A stretch of DNA of 64,000 nt from Amphiura filiformis. Lineage: Eukaryota > Echinodermata > Ophiuroidea > Amphilepidida > Amphiuridae. A program made the position numbers and the translations under genes. Under the pieces are notes generated by a model. The model was given only the letters and a program-made list of their open reading frames with translations. It had not been told where the DNA came from and did no database searches. The stretch's first letter is position 1, and each line of letters opens with the position of its first letter. Of the stretch, positions 1-12,580 are shown in pieces. The stretch is from assembly GCF_039555335.1 (NCBI RefSeq), contig NC_092640.1:29952204-30016203 (forward strand), given 5' to 3'.

Positions 1-1642
1 ATGACCAATGAACCATCAACTTGATTAGAACACTCCCATAGACATGCAGGGAGCTCAACTGTGCACTGCTTGCACAGACATTTCTAAATTGAGCTCATTC
101 TTTTATTTTTCATAATTTTTCTGTAAAAATTGGAGATGTTAATGCCAATTATGTTTTGTAACTATCCTGCAAATTACAGCATCATAACTTATTTGGTTTT
201 TCTGTAAGTGTGAGTCAAAATTGGTCCATCGCCACAGTGCGCTTAATTGCCAGTGGCCCAGTTAGCTCGAGATACTCTAGCTAAAATACAGGTTTACATT
301 TACTATCTTACATTATCTTGCTGTATTTCAGCTAGAGCTCCAAACGACAAGCTTCCGGGTTTTTTGGAGAACAATACTGTTACGTAAGATGAAGAAGAAA
401 CCCGCCTCGAGCCCGCCCTACTCATTATTTCATTGTACTTATTGCAATTTGCCTCCACACATTACGTAATCAACACAAAGCTTTTGTGAGGATTAGTGAG
501 TGGATAAGAAATTGACAGGAGGATACGAAGTACACGCCGATTGCTAGTTGTCAATCATGAATTGCCGCAACGTTTTAATATTTTACTGCATGGCATTCCG
601 CAAGCACCAAGACAAATTATGCCGTATTTTTTCCAAGATCATCTCATATGAAGTAAGCTGAATGCGATCTGTACTTTTGTAACATTCCGATCGCTTTTGA
701 TCACCTATTATCGGCGAATTTGCTTGAAAACATGTGAGTTCATGTTGTGTAAACATAATTAGCATAGACACAAATGAAATTACGATGCAATACAATGCAA
801 TTTGAATGCGCAGCAGATCTATAGAAATAACGCTGCCCGGTTTTATGCAGAATTAGACCCTGTCTGGGCCCAGTGCAGCACTGCTCAGAATGGCACAAAA
901 TATTCAGATGAATAAGATCAGGTGAACACCTTGACCTACTGAGCTGTAATTTGGCAGAGTTGTTGTTATTAATTACCTCTATCATACCCTCTGTAAAAAG
1001 GAAAAAAAAAAAGCGGACAAGTAGATCTCGAGTTAAAAATTAAATCACCAGCTTCCCTTTGGAATTTCCAAACACCTTTCGAATCATGTTAAAAATAGAC
1101 ACCTTTCTGAACATAAATGTGAAGTTTCATGCTCATTTGTTGTATTATTCACCTGATCTCAACCCTAAACATTTTCTTATATTTATCATGTTTATACCAT
1201 CTGCACTGACTTGCTGCTATACACGCACAGGAGCTGTACTTTTAAAATACGCGCCTAATCAATAATGAGTCTTTCACTCCATTGTTAAAGTACTGTGCTC
1301 CCTGTAGCATATGGCGTGACCAGTCCCTGGAGTGTGATGGTTTTGTAGCACATGACAGTATTCATTCAAGCCTATCGAGGTCAGTTATTAGCCACTTGCT
1401 GAATGGCTGGGCATTATCAGCTATCAAAGAGATACCTTATGCTGCTGCCAATCACAATAGAGGTTAAACATTTTGTTAAAACCCCAGAAGTGATATCAGG
1501 ACAAAGCTGTGCATGTTGGTACTTGATTGTTTGGATTCCTATGTTGAAAATCCCTTGTAGTACATTAGTATTTTTCTTACGTGTAGTGTATATTGTTGTG
1601 GAAAAAAAGTTCACCTGGACTTTTGATTTTGTGCCACTTTGG
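1..1642. other. Gene-free stretch
   Basis: No gene is recognisable. The short open frames on both strands have no family signature and no paired splice sites. A short inverted pair near 270-340 (CTCTAGCTAAAATACA against TGTATTTCAGCTAGAG) could be a small foldback remnant. Confidence 0.5.
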
Positions 1643-2014
1643 CCATTAGGCCAATGGAACTCGATTATTAGTTTCCGATTGGATGTTTGAAAAAAAAGGA
1701 CGAGGTCGCTATTTCATTATTCATTATTCGGTTTCTTTTCATTATCCATTATGTCAACAAAATCAATGATTTCATGAACAGCTTTCTCCAAATTTAGGTA
1801 CCCCACCAGTACCAAAGTATATTGTTGATGAAAGACTATCTCAAAACCAGTATTAATTAATGCTTAGATCATCTTTACAGACATTTTGCAACAGATTGAG
1901 AAAAGATTTGAATTTGTTTTCATTAAAATGAAAAGAAATTTGCAATTTTTGTAATCACTAGAAATATGATGAGGTAATCCTTAAATTTCCATTATTTGCT
2001 ACGGTACATATATC

Positions 2015-2371
2015 CAAGGCATTAGCCAGGATTTGAAAGTAGGGTGTCCAAAGTACAAAAAGTAAAGTGAAGTGAGCGAAGCGAACGTGGCGCCCACCGA
2101 CCGGGGTCCAGGGGGCGCTTTAGGCCCCCTGGCGGGGGATCAGGGGGGAAGCGCCCCCCGAAAGCTCCTGGATTTTAGCAATTTGAAGGGCCCAGGAGAG
2201 GCTTTTTAGACATAAAAATCCAACTATTTGTATTAAAGCAATTTGCATCAATACCATTCAAAACTTACTTTTCTTGACTTACTAAGGTAGGGACTGGTTC
2301 CTGGGAATTCGAGTCCCGCCCGGGTAGCCTAGTACCCGGGCGGAAATTCCATGCCCGGATACCCGAAATTC

Positions 2372-2407
<36 letters not shown>

Positions 2408-2877
2408 TTTTTTAAGTTATTTTTTTTTTGGTTTTAGTAGTTTCCTGGACCTAGACCTAAATGCTAGGAACACTACAAAACAAAAAAACCAAAAATTGCA
2501 TGATGTTTTGTGTTTTTAATATGAAAATTGATAGTGTGTATTCATGTCATACTATATTAATGATATCAAAATGCATTGAATTTGAATGCATTTTGATATC
2601 ATTGATAGAGTATGACATGAATACAAACTATCAATTTTCATATTAAAAACACAAAACATCATGCAAATTTTTTTTTTTATTTTTTTTTTAAGGTCAACCA
2701 TGAATGATCCTAGCATTTAGGTCTAGGTCCGGGGACACTACAAAACCGGAAAAAAATAACTTAAAAAAAAAAAAAAAAAAATTTTTTTTTTTTTTTTTTC
2801 GTAGGCCGTCCTAGGCCGTCCATTTTCGTGACAGGGCGTCCAAATGACGGCCGGACGGGTCTCTAGCTAAAGCCTTG
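2015..2877. mobile_element. hAT-like non-autonomous transposon
   Basis: The ends read CAAGGCATTAGC and GCTAAAGCCTTG and are flanked by the 8-bp direct repeat CATATATC (2007-2014 and 2878-2885). An 8-bp duplication and CA..TG ends are typical of hAT elements. There is no transposase frame. GC-rich matter lies at 2090-2165, a CCCGGG-rich block at about 2300-2370, and palindrome B1 inside it, so this is either a nested or a chimeric element. Confidence 0.65.
2430..2747. repeat. Foldback MITE, family B copy 1
   Basis: This palindromic unit has arms marked by CCTAGACCTAAATGCTAGG and CCTAGCATTTAGGTCTAGG, with an inner stem around TGATATCAAAATGCATT. It carries long A and T runs on either side. Related copies lie at 9772-10303, 20436-20724, 21543-21859 and 24139-24303. 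Confidence 0.75.
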
Positions 2878-3088
2878 CATATATCCTCTACCCCTACAAC
2901 TAAGAAAAACTGTTGATTATGATCAGCAAGGGATGTCAGACATTTTGAGAGTTTCAAATTTTGATTATTTGCATTTCAATTTTCAGATAATTGACTTTTT
3001 TATGAAAATAATGAAAGTTTTTGTCAAATTGAAAAAGTGATGAGGGCGGTCAATAGGAAACTAACAATCGAGTTCCATTAGCCTTATG

Positions 3089-5865
3089 GATGATTTTTGG
3101 CAAATGTTTTCTAAAAGCATGATTTCAGTGCCTCGGGGGTGAAGAAATACTTAAGGTTTTACCGTCGTTACTAAACCTATCGACGAAATTTTTTTAAATT
3201 GACATATTTTGTACATTAATATGTGTAGATAATAAATCAGGAAAAAAAACAGGGGGTGCGGGACCGCACTTTTGAGCTACAGCCGTTTTAAAAGTGGTGT
3301 ACATTTCCAAAAATCTCTGTATACTTCAATGGCAAAATCAGCAATTTGTCCAAAATATACCACCTTTTGCGTTGTATAAAAAAATTGTCGAGACAAAATT
3401 TTTTTAATTTTACATATGTTATGAAAAAGAAAAAGCTCTGTAAAATCGCGCAAAAAAAAATTGGGGGTACCGGACCTTGTTTTCGCGTAAATTGACCAAA
3501 ATTGGTCAAAAAGCATTTTTCTGCGACACCATGCGTAGTTAATTGCGTAGATGGATATTTTGAATTAAGCGTACCAGCGCTGGTATACACGCGATCTGAT
3601 GCCGGATCAGCGTTAGCTTACACGATATGGCCACATAAAAGGAATTGTCTGTTTACGCAGGAAAGTTTTCACTATAAATAAAAGTTACCTAAAATACTTC
3701 TTATAGGCTAAGAAGTGTCCATATTAAATTCAGCTTTATGATCACCTGACTCGAATGAACAAAAAGAAAATTTATTAAACATGTTACAGCGAAGCGTTTG
3801 ACACCATGGGCGGAAACGTTTGACTATAATAGGCCTACAATTATTATAGGCATAGGCCTACTTAGCATGCTTAGTCCCGTTTACCGAGAGGAAATCTTTT
3901 TGGTCACAAAACTAAAGGCCCTCTGAAATTATCTCGAGGTGGATTCATAATCAATGGTTGCAGTTCAATTAAAGCGAAGTTAAACATTGTAGAAAAACGT
4001 TTGGCCAATGCTCATTTTTGTAAATGTATGACCTTTTTTGTGAAAAGTTTTGATGGTGTTGTCTATATCGCATGCATTATGAATTCAGTGCACGAGGTCT
4101 TTACCCAATAACACAAAATGCTTTAAACATTTAAATGTTGGATTATAAACTTTTAAAACATTTTTAAAATAACAATCAAAAATATGAACACTTGCTGCAA
4201 AACATATTCTAAATTGGAACAATGTTGCCAAAATAATATGTCTACAATGACATTTTTACAACATGTTTTTAATTTTGTTGTAGTGTGTTTCATTATGAAA
4301 CGTTCTACTAACGTTTAACCTTTAATATAGGCCTATAATATAGTGCTTACCCAACATTTAGGCCAAAAAATTATTAAAACGTATTAACCAATTTAACCAA
4401 CACTCGTTTAGGCCTAATGTTAAAAAAACACACCCTGATTCTGTATAGGTAGGCCTATAACTTCATACCATCTATTGGACACTACTGTCGTAGGCCTACT
4501 TTGGGGAGGGGTCCAGGTCCGTTATCAGTGGAAGCACGCTGGCATTTGGTTTGTACATGTTGTATTTAATATTATTAGAAGCTGCCACTTTTTATTGCGC
4601 TCAGCAAACATTGTTTTCTTTATTTTGTGGCCCTAGTTATCGCCGGTGCGCAAAAATAGCATAGACACGCACAACACGCATCGTTCTCTGCGAGTGTCTG
4701 CAACGCAACGCCGAGCACGACGCGGAGTACGCTCGCGTTGAAAACAGGCGCAATGGTCAAGTCGAATCGGGTGACGACGGTAAAACCTTAATGCTATTGA
4801 TAGTCAGGCTCACATCACACACTATAGGTGGCGCTATTCGTCCATAGGGAAGTGGAATGTGCCTGTACGGTCCAAAAATGGCTTTACTGTGGGGCTCAAT
4901 GGAAAAAATTACTAAAATTATTACTAAGTGATGTTGACTTATGTTGGTACTGGCATGATACTGGATTCATAAACTATCACATAGTGCAATCCATGTTCCA
5001 CCAAGTCGACACTCGATTTAGCTCAAAAGCAATTTGTGTGTAAATCAAGACCATCCAAAACAGCTTTCTTACAGTAAAGAATAGGAGGTCATCTGGGGTC
5101 ACATACAGTAGTGTGCATTGTACATGTGCCTGCTGTCACAATTTCACACACAAAATTTTGGGCAATTTGATGACACTATTTTTGTCTGTAACTTCAAAAG
5201 TATATGCACTAGAAATGATTGACCCCTTATTGTTTAGGTAATTTAATTCTCTTTCAAATGAAAGAACTTTCAGCTAAAAATATTGAACTTCAAAATTTTA
5301 TGAACATCCCTACTATTGACTAGTAAAGTGCCATTTCATAAGAAACCCTTTGATACTTTCACAATATGCTTGTTTCATGTTTGCATATATATTAAAATAA
5401 AGAAATATAAAAAGGTAAATATATGCTTATACCAATTTTGCTCACATTGCTATATTTAGACTTTGTCAATTTATTTCGTTCCAATGACCGGTCAGAATGG
5501 GAAACTTTGAAAATTCATAATTCGAAAAGTTTTTGACCTATTTTGACCATTTAACCACCAAAATACTTCTGTTGATGAGTTCTTTCCAGAAAACAATCTT
5601 TTGTAGCAAAAGGGGCAACATGAAATTATGATTGATGGTCATCCCTATTTTAATGCTAGACATGCATGCATGCATGCCTGTTTGCAGAACGAGAATGAGA
5701 ATAATAAATTATAAAGCTTGAAGCTTACATGCTTACCGATCTGTTCTGTGCAGTAGCTAAATAGAATCACGATAGAATCTAGTCTCCTACACAGCCAGTT
5801 TGCGTCGGTCTGACACTCGTCGATCCTCCTAACAAACAGTCTGCAAAAGAGCACATATAACGACT
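3089..5865. other. Gene-free stretch, AT-rich, repeat relics
   Basis: No gene is seen. At 3240-3480 there are two related blocks of poly-A followed by a G-rich word and GGACC. An AT-rich block at 4118-4330 shares AACGTTT and TGTAGTGTGTTTCAT words with the element at 62264-62641 and is probably an old relative. A GC-rich patch lies at about 4660-4760. ATGCATGC runs occur at 5659-5676. Confidence 0.45.
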
Positions 5866-6059
5866 CTTCTGATTGGTTCCCCATATTTCGGGGAAACGGA
5901 AGTGACTGTTGACCTGATCAATTTGATTTGACCTTTGAACAGCTGATTGATTTCGTTCGCCGCAGCACGATCTGTCAAGCAGATTTGATTGAAAATTGAA
6001 CGAATTTTCAACATCTATTTGGTAATTTTGAGCACGAAAGAAAATCTCAAGACGAGAAA
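5866..6059 (+). promoter_or_regulatory. Candidate promoter and non-coding first exon
   Basis: The sequence looks single-copy. An inverted CCAAT word (ATTGG) occurs near 5872, and a strong splice donor (AAA followed by GTAAGT) starts at 6060. No coding frame runs into the donor. It could be the 5' leader exon of the ELOVL4 gene about 18.5 kb downstream, or belong to another transcript. The link is inference; no TATA box was identified. Confidence 0.22.
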
Positions 6060-6061
6060 GT

Positions 6062-7184
6062 AAGTACTTAACGAACTGATTTCTGTTGATTTTATTGATA
6101 CAGCTCGACAGGCGCAGGCTAGGTCCATAGTCCCGTCTAAAATTCCTGCATGATACCTGTACATTACAATGTTTACATCATTTCACATTTGTACATGGCA
6201 CACATACTATTGCTATTACACTGGAATATTATAAATATATTATAATACTAGCCATTGCATGCATGCATGCATGATACTCTACATACTGATTCTGTCTGAT
6301 GGCATGGCGTTTGGAGTACATGAGTAAACCTTTGACGAGAGTGTACATCACAAAATTTACTCAGTCATTTGTTGGAACACACTTGTCTGATTGTTGTCTG
6401 CAGAGGTGATCTGCTGATGTGGAGTCAGTGGAAATTTACAAATTAACTTTGTGCCGTACATAACACATTGTTAGCTCTGACTTTGCAACATCACGGTACG
6501 TACGGGCTCATCAAAGGTTTACTACAACATATTATACTTAGGGATTCTTTGTTCGGGATGTGGTGCGAGGTGACTGCGGCCTTCAAACAGTGTTAATTTA
6601 TAAACGTTTGATTGTGTGTGTAATTACACAATACACATGAACGCTTGTGCGAGAAGTCTAGCTTCGAATTTGTCACAGATAGCTTCACACTATTTAAAGA
6701 CGAGTCCTGAGCTATCAAAATCTAGTACTTAGAAATCAATGGCTATGGAAGCTGTAAGTAGGCCTAAATACAGCCGATCACTGCTGGAGATCGTATCAAA
6801 AATGTTGCTAAAATTGCAGTTTGCACTTCAACTAAATATTAGACTGTTAAAAATAGGCAGCATTTCCTTAAAATACACAGTTGACTCAATCAGCAGAAAT
6901 ATTACACGTCAGTGCTGATTGGCAGATCCACTGAAATAATGATAGCAAATGGACTCGAGCATGATAGCATCGAATGCGTACAAAGCTGTACATGTAAAAC
7001 TACTGTGTGCAAATTTGAAGCTAGAGTTCTCAAGTAAGTAGTAAGCAAACATTACTGTCTCGATTCTCGAATGGTACAAATCCTGGTCCCATGGGAGTAT
7101 GGTGGGAATTTTTTTCACTTGTGAAGTCCCCGATTTTGGCATTCTGAATCTAACTCAAAATTTAACAATTTTATCTCAGTATCA
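6062..7184. other. Gene-free stretch
   Basis: Possibly the first part of a long leader intron. It contains a GCATGCATGC run at about 6256-6271. No coding signal or repeat pair was recognised. Confidence 0.4.
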
Positions 7185-7676
7185 TTAAATCGGATATTGT
7201 ACCGTGACGTCGGCCAGATATTTTTGATATTGGTATTGGATCGGATATCAGTCCAAAAAAAAATTTAATTATTTTTTTTTTTTGCAAAGTTTTCTGCAAC
7301 TTTGAAGAACCACTGGACCTATTCTGAGGTGCTAGCATAGTTAATTTGAAGAAAAAAATTTGGAAAAAAATTACGAAAACATTACAGTTTGTTATCCAAT
7401 ATGCAAACTATCAACAAATGTTTACCTCTTAGCTCTTCATCTATTAGGCCTACATAATTATTATAAATGCATGGAAAATTGTAATTGTTTCTGATCTTAG
7501 CACCTCAGAATAGGTCCAGTGGTTCTTCAAAGTCGCTGGAAACTTTGGGAAATTTTTTTTAAAATTGAATTAAATTTTTTTTTTACTGATATCTGATCGG
7601 ATCAGATATTGGCGGTATTATTTACATCGATATCCAATCGGTAGACAGTTCTGCCATATCGGTTGAGGCCTAGAGA
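7185..7676. repeat. Long foldback element
   Basis: Arms of about 55 bp match well (7281-7334 and 7496-7551, marked by CCACTGGACCTATTCTGAGG and its complement). Outer, less perfect arms carry GATCGGATATC and GATATCTGATC. The loop is AT-rich. No transposase frame is present and the target duplication was not resolved. Confidence 0.65.
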
Positions 7677-7891
7677 TAAATCAGGTTTAGCTAGCTCAAG
7701 TTGAGTGCCGGTTAATATACCATATCCAATTAGAGCGCCAGCTCAGGGCACAATTTTTTAGCAAACATGAGGAATTGGTAAATGGGGATATACCCCCTAA
7801 AAAGTTTTTTACTCATTTTATGATGAAAACATCATTTGTGAGAAAAAAACTGCTATTTATTAAATCATTAATTTGTGTATTTGGTTTGCAG

Positions 7892-7983
7892 TTGACCAAG
7901 ATGACATCTGATGAACAACAGTAATGGAGATGGCTTGATGCAACACGATCTTGGGTTTCTGACAGACAGTGACCTGTTACTTT
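7892..7983 (+). other. Candidate non-coding (5' UTR) exon
   Basis: A 92-nt segment is bounded by a good acceptor (TTTGCAG, ending 7891) and a good donor (GTAAGT at 7984). All three frames are closed within it, and it contains tiny upstream frames such as an ATG at 7901 that stops after seven codons. It would fit as a second leader exon of the ELOVL4 gene. This is only splice-site evidence. Confidence 0.25.
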
Positions 7984-8832
7984 GTAAGTAAAAACATTGT
8001 TAATGTCAACTCATTTTTTCCTTTAGAATCATGCCAACAGCAAAACACCATAGAGTATAATGGTGAAATTAAGAATGGTGAAATATAAATAAGCCTAGAT
8101 AAGACAAGCAACTAAAAAACTGGAAGAGGCTACATTACGCTAAACAATCACAGAAAGGCTTGAAAATGTGAAAAACATAATCTATGGCAGCACATTAAAA
8201 TGGCTCTTTTTACTTGTTTTTGATTTGAAAGAAAAAATACTAAATCCCCATAATGTCACTGATTCAAATCAATGATACGTAATGAGACGTCTCAGCACTC
8301 ACTTTATTGGTGAACAAATCTCCATGCAGACATTTATCAGACCCATTTAATATATTATGTTTAATTGTTATTATTGTCTTACAGGAGCATGCATGATGAT
8401 TTGGAAATTGGACCTTGTGATGGCCACCTTGAACAACTGATTTTTGAATCAACAGACAGAACAGAACTATTATTGCTGATTATTCAGTGGATTATGTAGC
8501 CTACTGATTTGTCACATACTTCTCAAATAGCAATTAGATGTAAAGTTACAGCATTCAGCAATTGAGAAAAATCAGACAAAAACACTTGTTTGGCCTGTAT
8601 GAAAATGAATTGTGCAGAAACACAGAACACAAAATGATTGTGTTCATGGAGAACAAAACTAAAAGGGCTCCAGTATTACTCTAAAAATTACATAAACAAT
8701 GTACACATGTATAACTCTCAAAGATTATGACACAGGAATTTGATTTAATACAGGGCCTCTGAAAGAACTGCAGTCAGAAAATTTAATTTTTTAGTACCGT
8801 AATTAATTTTGCTACAAAGAAATTAAAAAGGT

Positions 8833-9619
8833 TATTCTGTTATGAATGAAAAGTGTATTCCTGAAAAGCGTATGAGTGATTGGAGTGATTTGGTGGATGA
8901 TCTTGAAGCAAGTTGTGATTCTTGCGAGGATTGGGAAATAATTCACCTTAATAATTTTAAATGTTCTATTGACACTGTCTCCGCTCATTTTATTTCAAAA
9001 TATTTCACAAGGCTATCGCCTTCAATGATTTTCTTTTTAAGATCAAAAGAAAGGATTCCCCAAATTGTTCCTTTTGTGATAAGATGTCTGAGACAACTGT
9101 TCATGTGTTCTGTGACTGTGAAGTTGTTAAACCAATTTGGAATGAGCTTATTTCTGTAATTGTTAACAAACATGATATTGATTTTTCCTGCTCAAAATTT
9201 AATAAAATGTTTGGTGTCCCAGGTGATAAATTCCTTACCCATTTATTCCTGATTTTAAAATATTATATTTATATTTGCAAATTTCAAAATAAAAAGCCAA
9301 CTTTTATTGGATTTAGGGCCCATGTTAAATTTAATAGGAAACAGAATACTTTATTGCTAAGGGTAAAGACAAGCTTTCTGCCCATTTCCGTAAATGGAGA
9401 TTTGATTTGTAATTTTAGCTGTATCTATTTTATAAAGTTTTGAAGGCTGCATGATCTACATTGTATGCTATGAGGTATGCTATGATTTTTCAACATTTGT
9501 TGCTGGATTGTATCATTGGTGTTAAATTTGTGTGATCTTTGTGATTGGTTTTGATTGCTTTGTAATTTTTTTTATGTGTGATATCTTGTAAAAATAAAAA
9601 ACACAGAAACATAAAAAAA
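8833..9619 (+). mobile_element. 5'-truncated LINE insertion
   Basis: A non-LTR retrotransposon 3' end is flanked by a perfect 17-bp direct repeat (AAAGAAATTAAAAAGGT at 8816-8832 and 9620-9636). The insert ends in an A-rich tail from about 9588. The perfect duplication suggests a recent, target-primed insertion truncated at its 5' side. Confidence 0.85.
8842..9443 (+). pseudogene. LINE reverse transcriptase C-terminal remnant
   Basis: Two overlapping frames together resemble the C-terminal part of a LINE ORF2 product. The downstream frame contains a CxxC...HxxxC zinc-binding pattern (CSFCDK, then HVFCDCE, about 9068-9122) followed by PIWNEL, as in zf-RVT-type tails. The upstream frame (from 8842) runs to about 9060 and must shift by one base near the CCCCAAA run at 9058-9064 to join it. 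The protein is therefore broken. Only the tail is present; no catalytic YxDD box is in the window. Confidence 0.7.
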
Positions 9620-9771
9620 AAAGAAATTAAAAAGGTGTATGTTGTTACGTGGTAAAGCATCTGTCACTTACTTTTTAATTTTGAAAATCAACGGTTTGGT
9701 TCAGGAACCAAACTAGGAACAATAATTAAAGTTCAGAGAGTACAGTTCTGTATTTAAGTTTTTATTGTTTT

Positions 9772-10303
9772 GGTTTTGGAGTGTCCCTGTACTAGAGCTA
9801 AATGCTAGGATCAGTCTTCATTGACATTTAAAACAAAAGATAAGAAAAATAAGGCCCCAGTGTTTTTGCAAAGCTATAATTCGGTGTGTTCATGAGATAT
9901 TTATTAATGATTTCAAAATGCATTTGTATCCATTTTGAAATCATTAATAGAGTATGACATGAACACATTATATATAACTATTTGCATATTAAAAACACTA
10001 GGGCCTATTATTTTTTTTCTTCTTTTTTAAATATCAACCATGAATGATCCTAGCATTTAGGCCTGAAAAATTGTTTGATTGACATTTGAAAAATTAGGGT
10101 AGGTCGGTTAGCATTTTTTCCCTTTTTTTTTTTCTTCGTTTTTGCACCCGCTTTTTAAGCTGTAAATTGCGTATGATAAAGGCCTTGGAAAAGGTTTTTT
10201 TATTATTCTTTTTTTAAGGTGTTTAAGTTTAGGGTCGCTCGGGTTACGCCAATTAAACAATTTTTTAAGGCCTTAGCTCTAGGGTCCAGGGACACTCCAA
10301 ACC
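9772..10303. repeat. Foldback MITE, family B copy 2, interrupted
   Basis: The outer arms read GGTTTTGGAGTGTCCCTG and GGGACACTCCAAACC. The inner arms carry CTAAATGCTAGGATCA and TGATCCTAGCATTTAG. The right arm is split by the insertion at 10064-10267. Confidence 0.65.
10064..10267. mobile_element. Small insertion inside family B copy 2
   Basis: A 204-bp segment with weak inverted ends (AAAATTGTTTGATTG and CAATTAAACAATTTTTT) splits the right arm of the host repeat. It is flanked by the direct repeat AGGCC (10059-10063 and 10268-10272). Type unknown. Confidence 0.45.
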
Positions 10304-12041
10304 CGAAAAAATAAATAACTAAATAAATTAATTAAATGTTTTTTAAATAGCCCGACGGGCCACATGGAGATAAAACCCAATAGCCCAATGGAAAATATGG
10401 TAGGCATGGCTATCGGGCTATCGCTTATTCCAACCCCTTCAACTTGCAGTTTCTTGTATTCACAGTTTCAAACATTTACAGCCTACGGGACAAAAACATT
10501 TTTGCAGGCAAAAATAAAACCCATGATCTTTCATGATTTTTATTTTTGTCCCATAGGTTTGTAGGATTGTATATTAAATTGCAGACCGCGATGATGCATG
10601 AAAAGAGTACCCTTTCCTGCAGATTGTTGCTCGATGATGACAACACATTTATTCTGAGTGGTTCCCCAGGTATTAACACTGAAGCAAATTCAAACTAAAA
10701 TAATTATGCTTGTAATTATTATTCTTTCTTTCCATTGTTACACATACAAAGTCATGAAATACAAAGTCATGATTGTTATTAAATGCCATCTGTAATTACC
10801 AACAGTATTACCAGTGCTTGTGTTATCAAATATAATTATAGTTTCTTTCAATAGTGTATGAAAAGTAAATCTTCAGATACCATGAAAAGAGGTTGAATAA
10901 AATGTACTTTTTATATACCATGGTCATTTATAAGTCAGATTATAGTCATTCATCTCTCATCAATGTCCTTACTAGTTCCTGACAGTGACAGACCTCAACA
11001 GCATGTACATGTGATCACAATTCACTATAAAATATTTGGCTGACCAACTGAGAGTTAATTCCAGGACCTATGTTACCAGAAACACATAAACACATTTAAA
11101 GTCTAAATGAAACAAGTGAACCTTGACCCTTTTTAAAAGAGATGAAACTAAATTTCCTATCAAGAGGTGGAAATTACACATTTCATGTAGACCTCAAGGC
11201 CATCTATTGCCACACAATGAGTTAGTGGAAGTATTTCATAGGGTATGAAAATACTTGCATTTTTCTGACAATAAGTTGAGCTGTGAACAGATGTAAGAAT
11301 GGCCAGATGATTTCACTGTGAATTTTGTACCAATTACATGCTATTAAGGTGCACTGAAAGTGGTACTATGGTGTAATTTAAAGAGTTCACAGTGGTGCAC
11401 TCATTGGAGATTTGAGAATCACTAAATAAACATGATTCTCAGCTTCTGTCTATCCAGTCTAACAAAGCTTCATAATATCAATCCTTATTCATTTGTTGCC
11501 ACAGTTCACTGCATAAATTTAGTTTCTAAATTGGAATGTGTTAAATTAAAAGTTGTTTGTGGAGTGCTTGTTGCCACACCAGTGTACATCGGACTAATAA
11601 CGCAGAATGTGGAACCTCATATTGCTGACTCCCAGGTGGCTTCTGTAAGTTTCCCAGGCTTGGTCAACCACTCGGCTTACCACCTCAACCTGTAAATTTT
11701 AAAGGAAAAAGAATAAAATATTTTTATTGTTTAAAATCAAACAATTTTTTTGGTAAATTGAAAATGATACACTGTGACTGGTCACATACTGGTTGCAGAT
11801 CAGGTGGACTGTAGGTACATTTTTATAGCTAGTCAAACTTTAAAAATTGCCCTCCCAACATTTGGTTTACTCAGTGGCATTCATTTGTAAACTTAAATTG
11901 TTTCCCAATTTTGGAAAAATCTCAGTAGGTCAGCCCCCTAGAACAGGGTTTTATTTTTTCGTCACCTATTTTAAAATCAAACCTCCTTTGGCCTACCAAA
12001 AAACTTTGCCCCCCCAATTCACCACCCTGCGGTACATATAA
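10304..12041. other. Gene-free stretch
   Basis: No gene and no clear repeat pair were seen. The frame at 11432-11695 has no recognisable domain and is probably chance. Confidence 0.45.
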
Positions 12042-12362
12042 GGGGCTGTGCAATAATTATGAGCCCTGGAGGAGGGTAAAATTGGGGGTGCTAGGAATTT
12101 TTGGCACATTCATGTGGCGCCTTTTAAATAAAACGCTCTAAAAAGGCTTAGGAAAACAGTACGGAAATACTTAAATACGCAAATATTCCTGCTTGCTGCG
12201 CTCGCAACATGTATCTTGTAAATTAGGATCCCAAAAATTTGGCATGCGGCCATGCACAAGGGGGGGCAAATAATTTTGGCAGGTTGAGAGAGGGTGGGGC
12301 AAGCAATTTTTGCGAACTGCTCGGAAATTTTACCTCCCCGGCTCATAATTATTGCACAGCCC
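12042..12362. repeat. MITE with GGGGCTGTGCAATAATTATG ends
   Basis: Terminal inverted repeats of about 25 bp (GGGGCTGTGCAATAATTATG and its complement CATAATTATTGCACAGCCC) bracket about 320 bp containing AAAACGCTCT and CTTGCTGCGCTCGCAACAT. A related copy occupies about 52200-52925, and a lone end lies at 51366-51395. Confidence 0.7.
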
Positions 12363-12374
12363 TAATTATTAGAC

Positions 12375-12496
12375 GGAAGGTCATCAGTTCAAATCATCCT
12401 CCAGACATGCTCCAGAAGACATGCAAATGCATTTGCATGTCTTCTGGAGCACCGGTCTGGAGGTCAGTGGAGGATGATTTGAACTAATGACCTTCC
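12375..12496. repeat. Foldback MITE, family G copy 1
   Basis: A nearly perfect 122-bp hairpin: GGAAGGTCATCAGTTCAAAT against ATTTGAACTAATGACCTTCC, with the centre near GCAAATGCATTTGC. It is related to 22268-22372. Confidence 0.75.
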
Positions 12497-12580
12497 ATGC
12501 AAGCACCTTACACCCATCGGATGTGTGTCATCGGCCCTCAGACTGTAGGATTCAATTCATGTAAAGCACCTAGTATAAGG

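Larger units (their letters stand above)
1643..3088. repeat. Possible composite element with inverted ends
   Basis: The word AATGGAACTCGAT near 1653-1665 recurs inverted near 3067-3079, with further matches around each (about 30 bp at roughly 85-90% identity). This brackets about 1.4 kb that contains a complete hAT-like element (2015-2877) and a family-B palindrome inside that. The outer unit is an inference from the paired ends. No target duplication was confirmed. Confidence 0.4.
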
